A stretch of 21,468 nt of DNA. Source: a virus. The notes below the pieces were generated by a model. The model made no database searches and was not told the DNA's origin. It was given only the letters and a program-made list of their open reading frames with translations. The stretch is from positions 1-21,468 of IMG/VR virus record IMGVR_UViG_3300033986_000091. One strand, written 5' to 3'. Position numbers and translations under genes: made by a program. Shown one piece after another: positions 21,446-21,468 of this stretch (its first letter is position 1; each line of letters starts with the position of its first letter).

Positions 21446-21468
21446 CTACTCTCATTGTCAGAAGCCAT

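Overview
The window is one contiguous stretch of a tailed phage or prophage genome with a contractile tail (PBSX/skin-type myovirus gene order). Every supported gene is on the + strand. Strong AGGAGG-type ribosome sites, frequent GTG/TTG starts, ATGA gene overlaps and the xkd-like gene set point to a Firmicutes host, probably a clostridium; the host assignment is inference.

Head region (1-5607): the end of a gene with an ADP-ribosyltransferase-like tail; a prohead-protease/HAD-phosphatase fusion whose third, metalloprotease-like segment is now cut off by a 1-bp frame loss; a 46-codon small gene; a tRNA-like RNA with an intrinsic terminator; a scaffold-like protein with a possible internal start; a decoration protein; the major capsid protein; and a small protein of unknown role. 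Neck region (5607-7840): head-tail connector, head closure, gp10-like neck protein and a tail terminator that looks internally duplicated. Tail region (7856-14210): YqzN/YkzM-like small protein, sheath, tube, tail chaperone with a textbook A AAA AAG -1 frameshift site, and a 1148-aa tape measure with six 123-bp repeats. Baseplate (14211-18634): XkdP (LysM), XkdQ hub, XkdR-like, XkdS, XkdT (baseplate J) and XkdU. Fibre/adaptor genes (18657-19786) follow.

The most striking system is at the right end: a diversity-generating retroelement (DGR). A formylglycine-generating-enzyme/C-type-lectin-fold protein (19791-20891) ends in a 112-bp variable repeat (VR, 20768-20879). Next come a perfect 10-bp hairpin with a GGTA loop (20921-20944), an Avd-type accessory protein (20970-21308) and the template repeat (TR, 21334-21445). 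VR and TR differ at 15 of 112 positions. Fourteen of these are adenines in TR, and the fifteenth is a G/C difference in the adenine-free 3' end that behaves as the IMH/IMH* tag. This is the signature of adenine-specific mutagenic retrohoming. The reverse transcriptase is not in the window and is expected just beyond position 21468.

Working model: the operon builds a contractile-tail virion whose tip carries a lectin-like receptor-binding protein. The DGR rewrites the ligand-facing residues of that protein, presumably to follow changes in host surface. The effector-like domains on head proteins (ADP-ribosyltransferase, HAD, JAB-like) may be carried in the capsid and delivered with DNA; this is inference.
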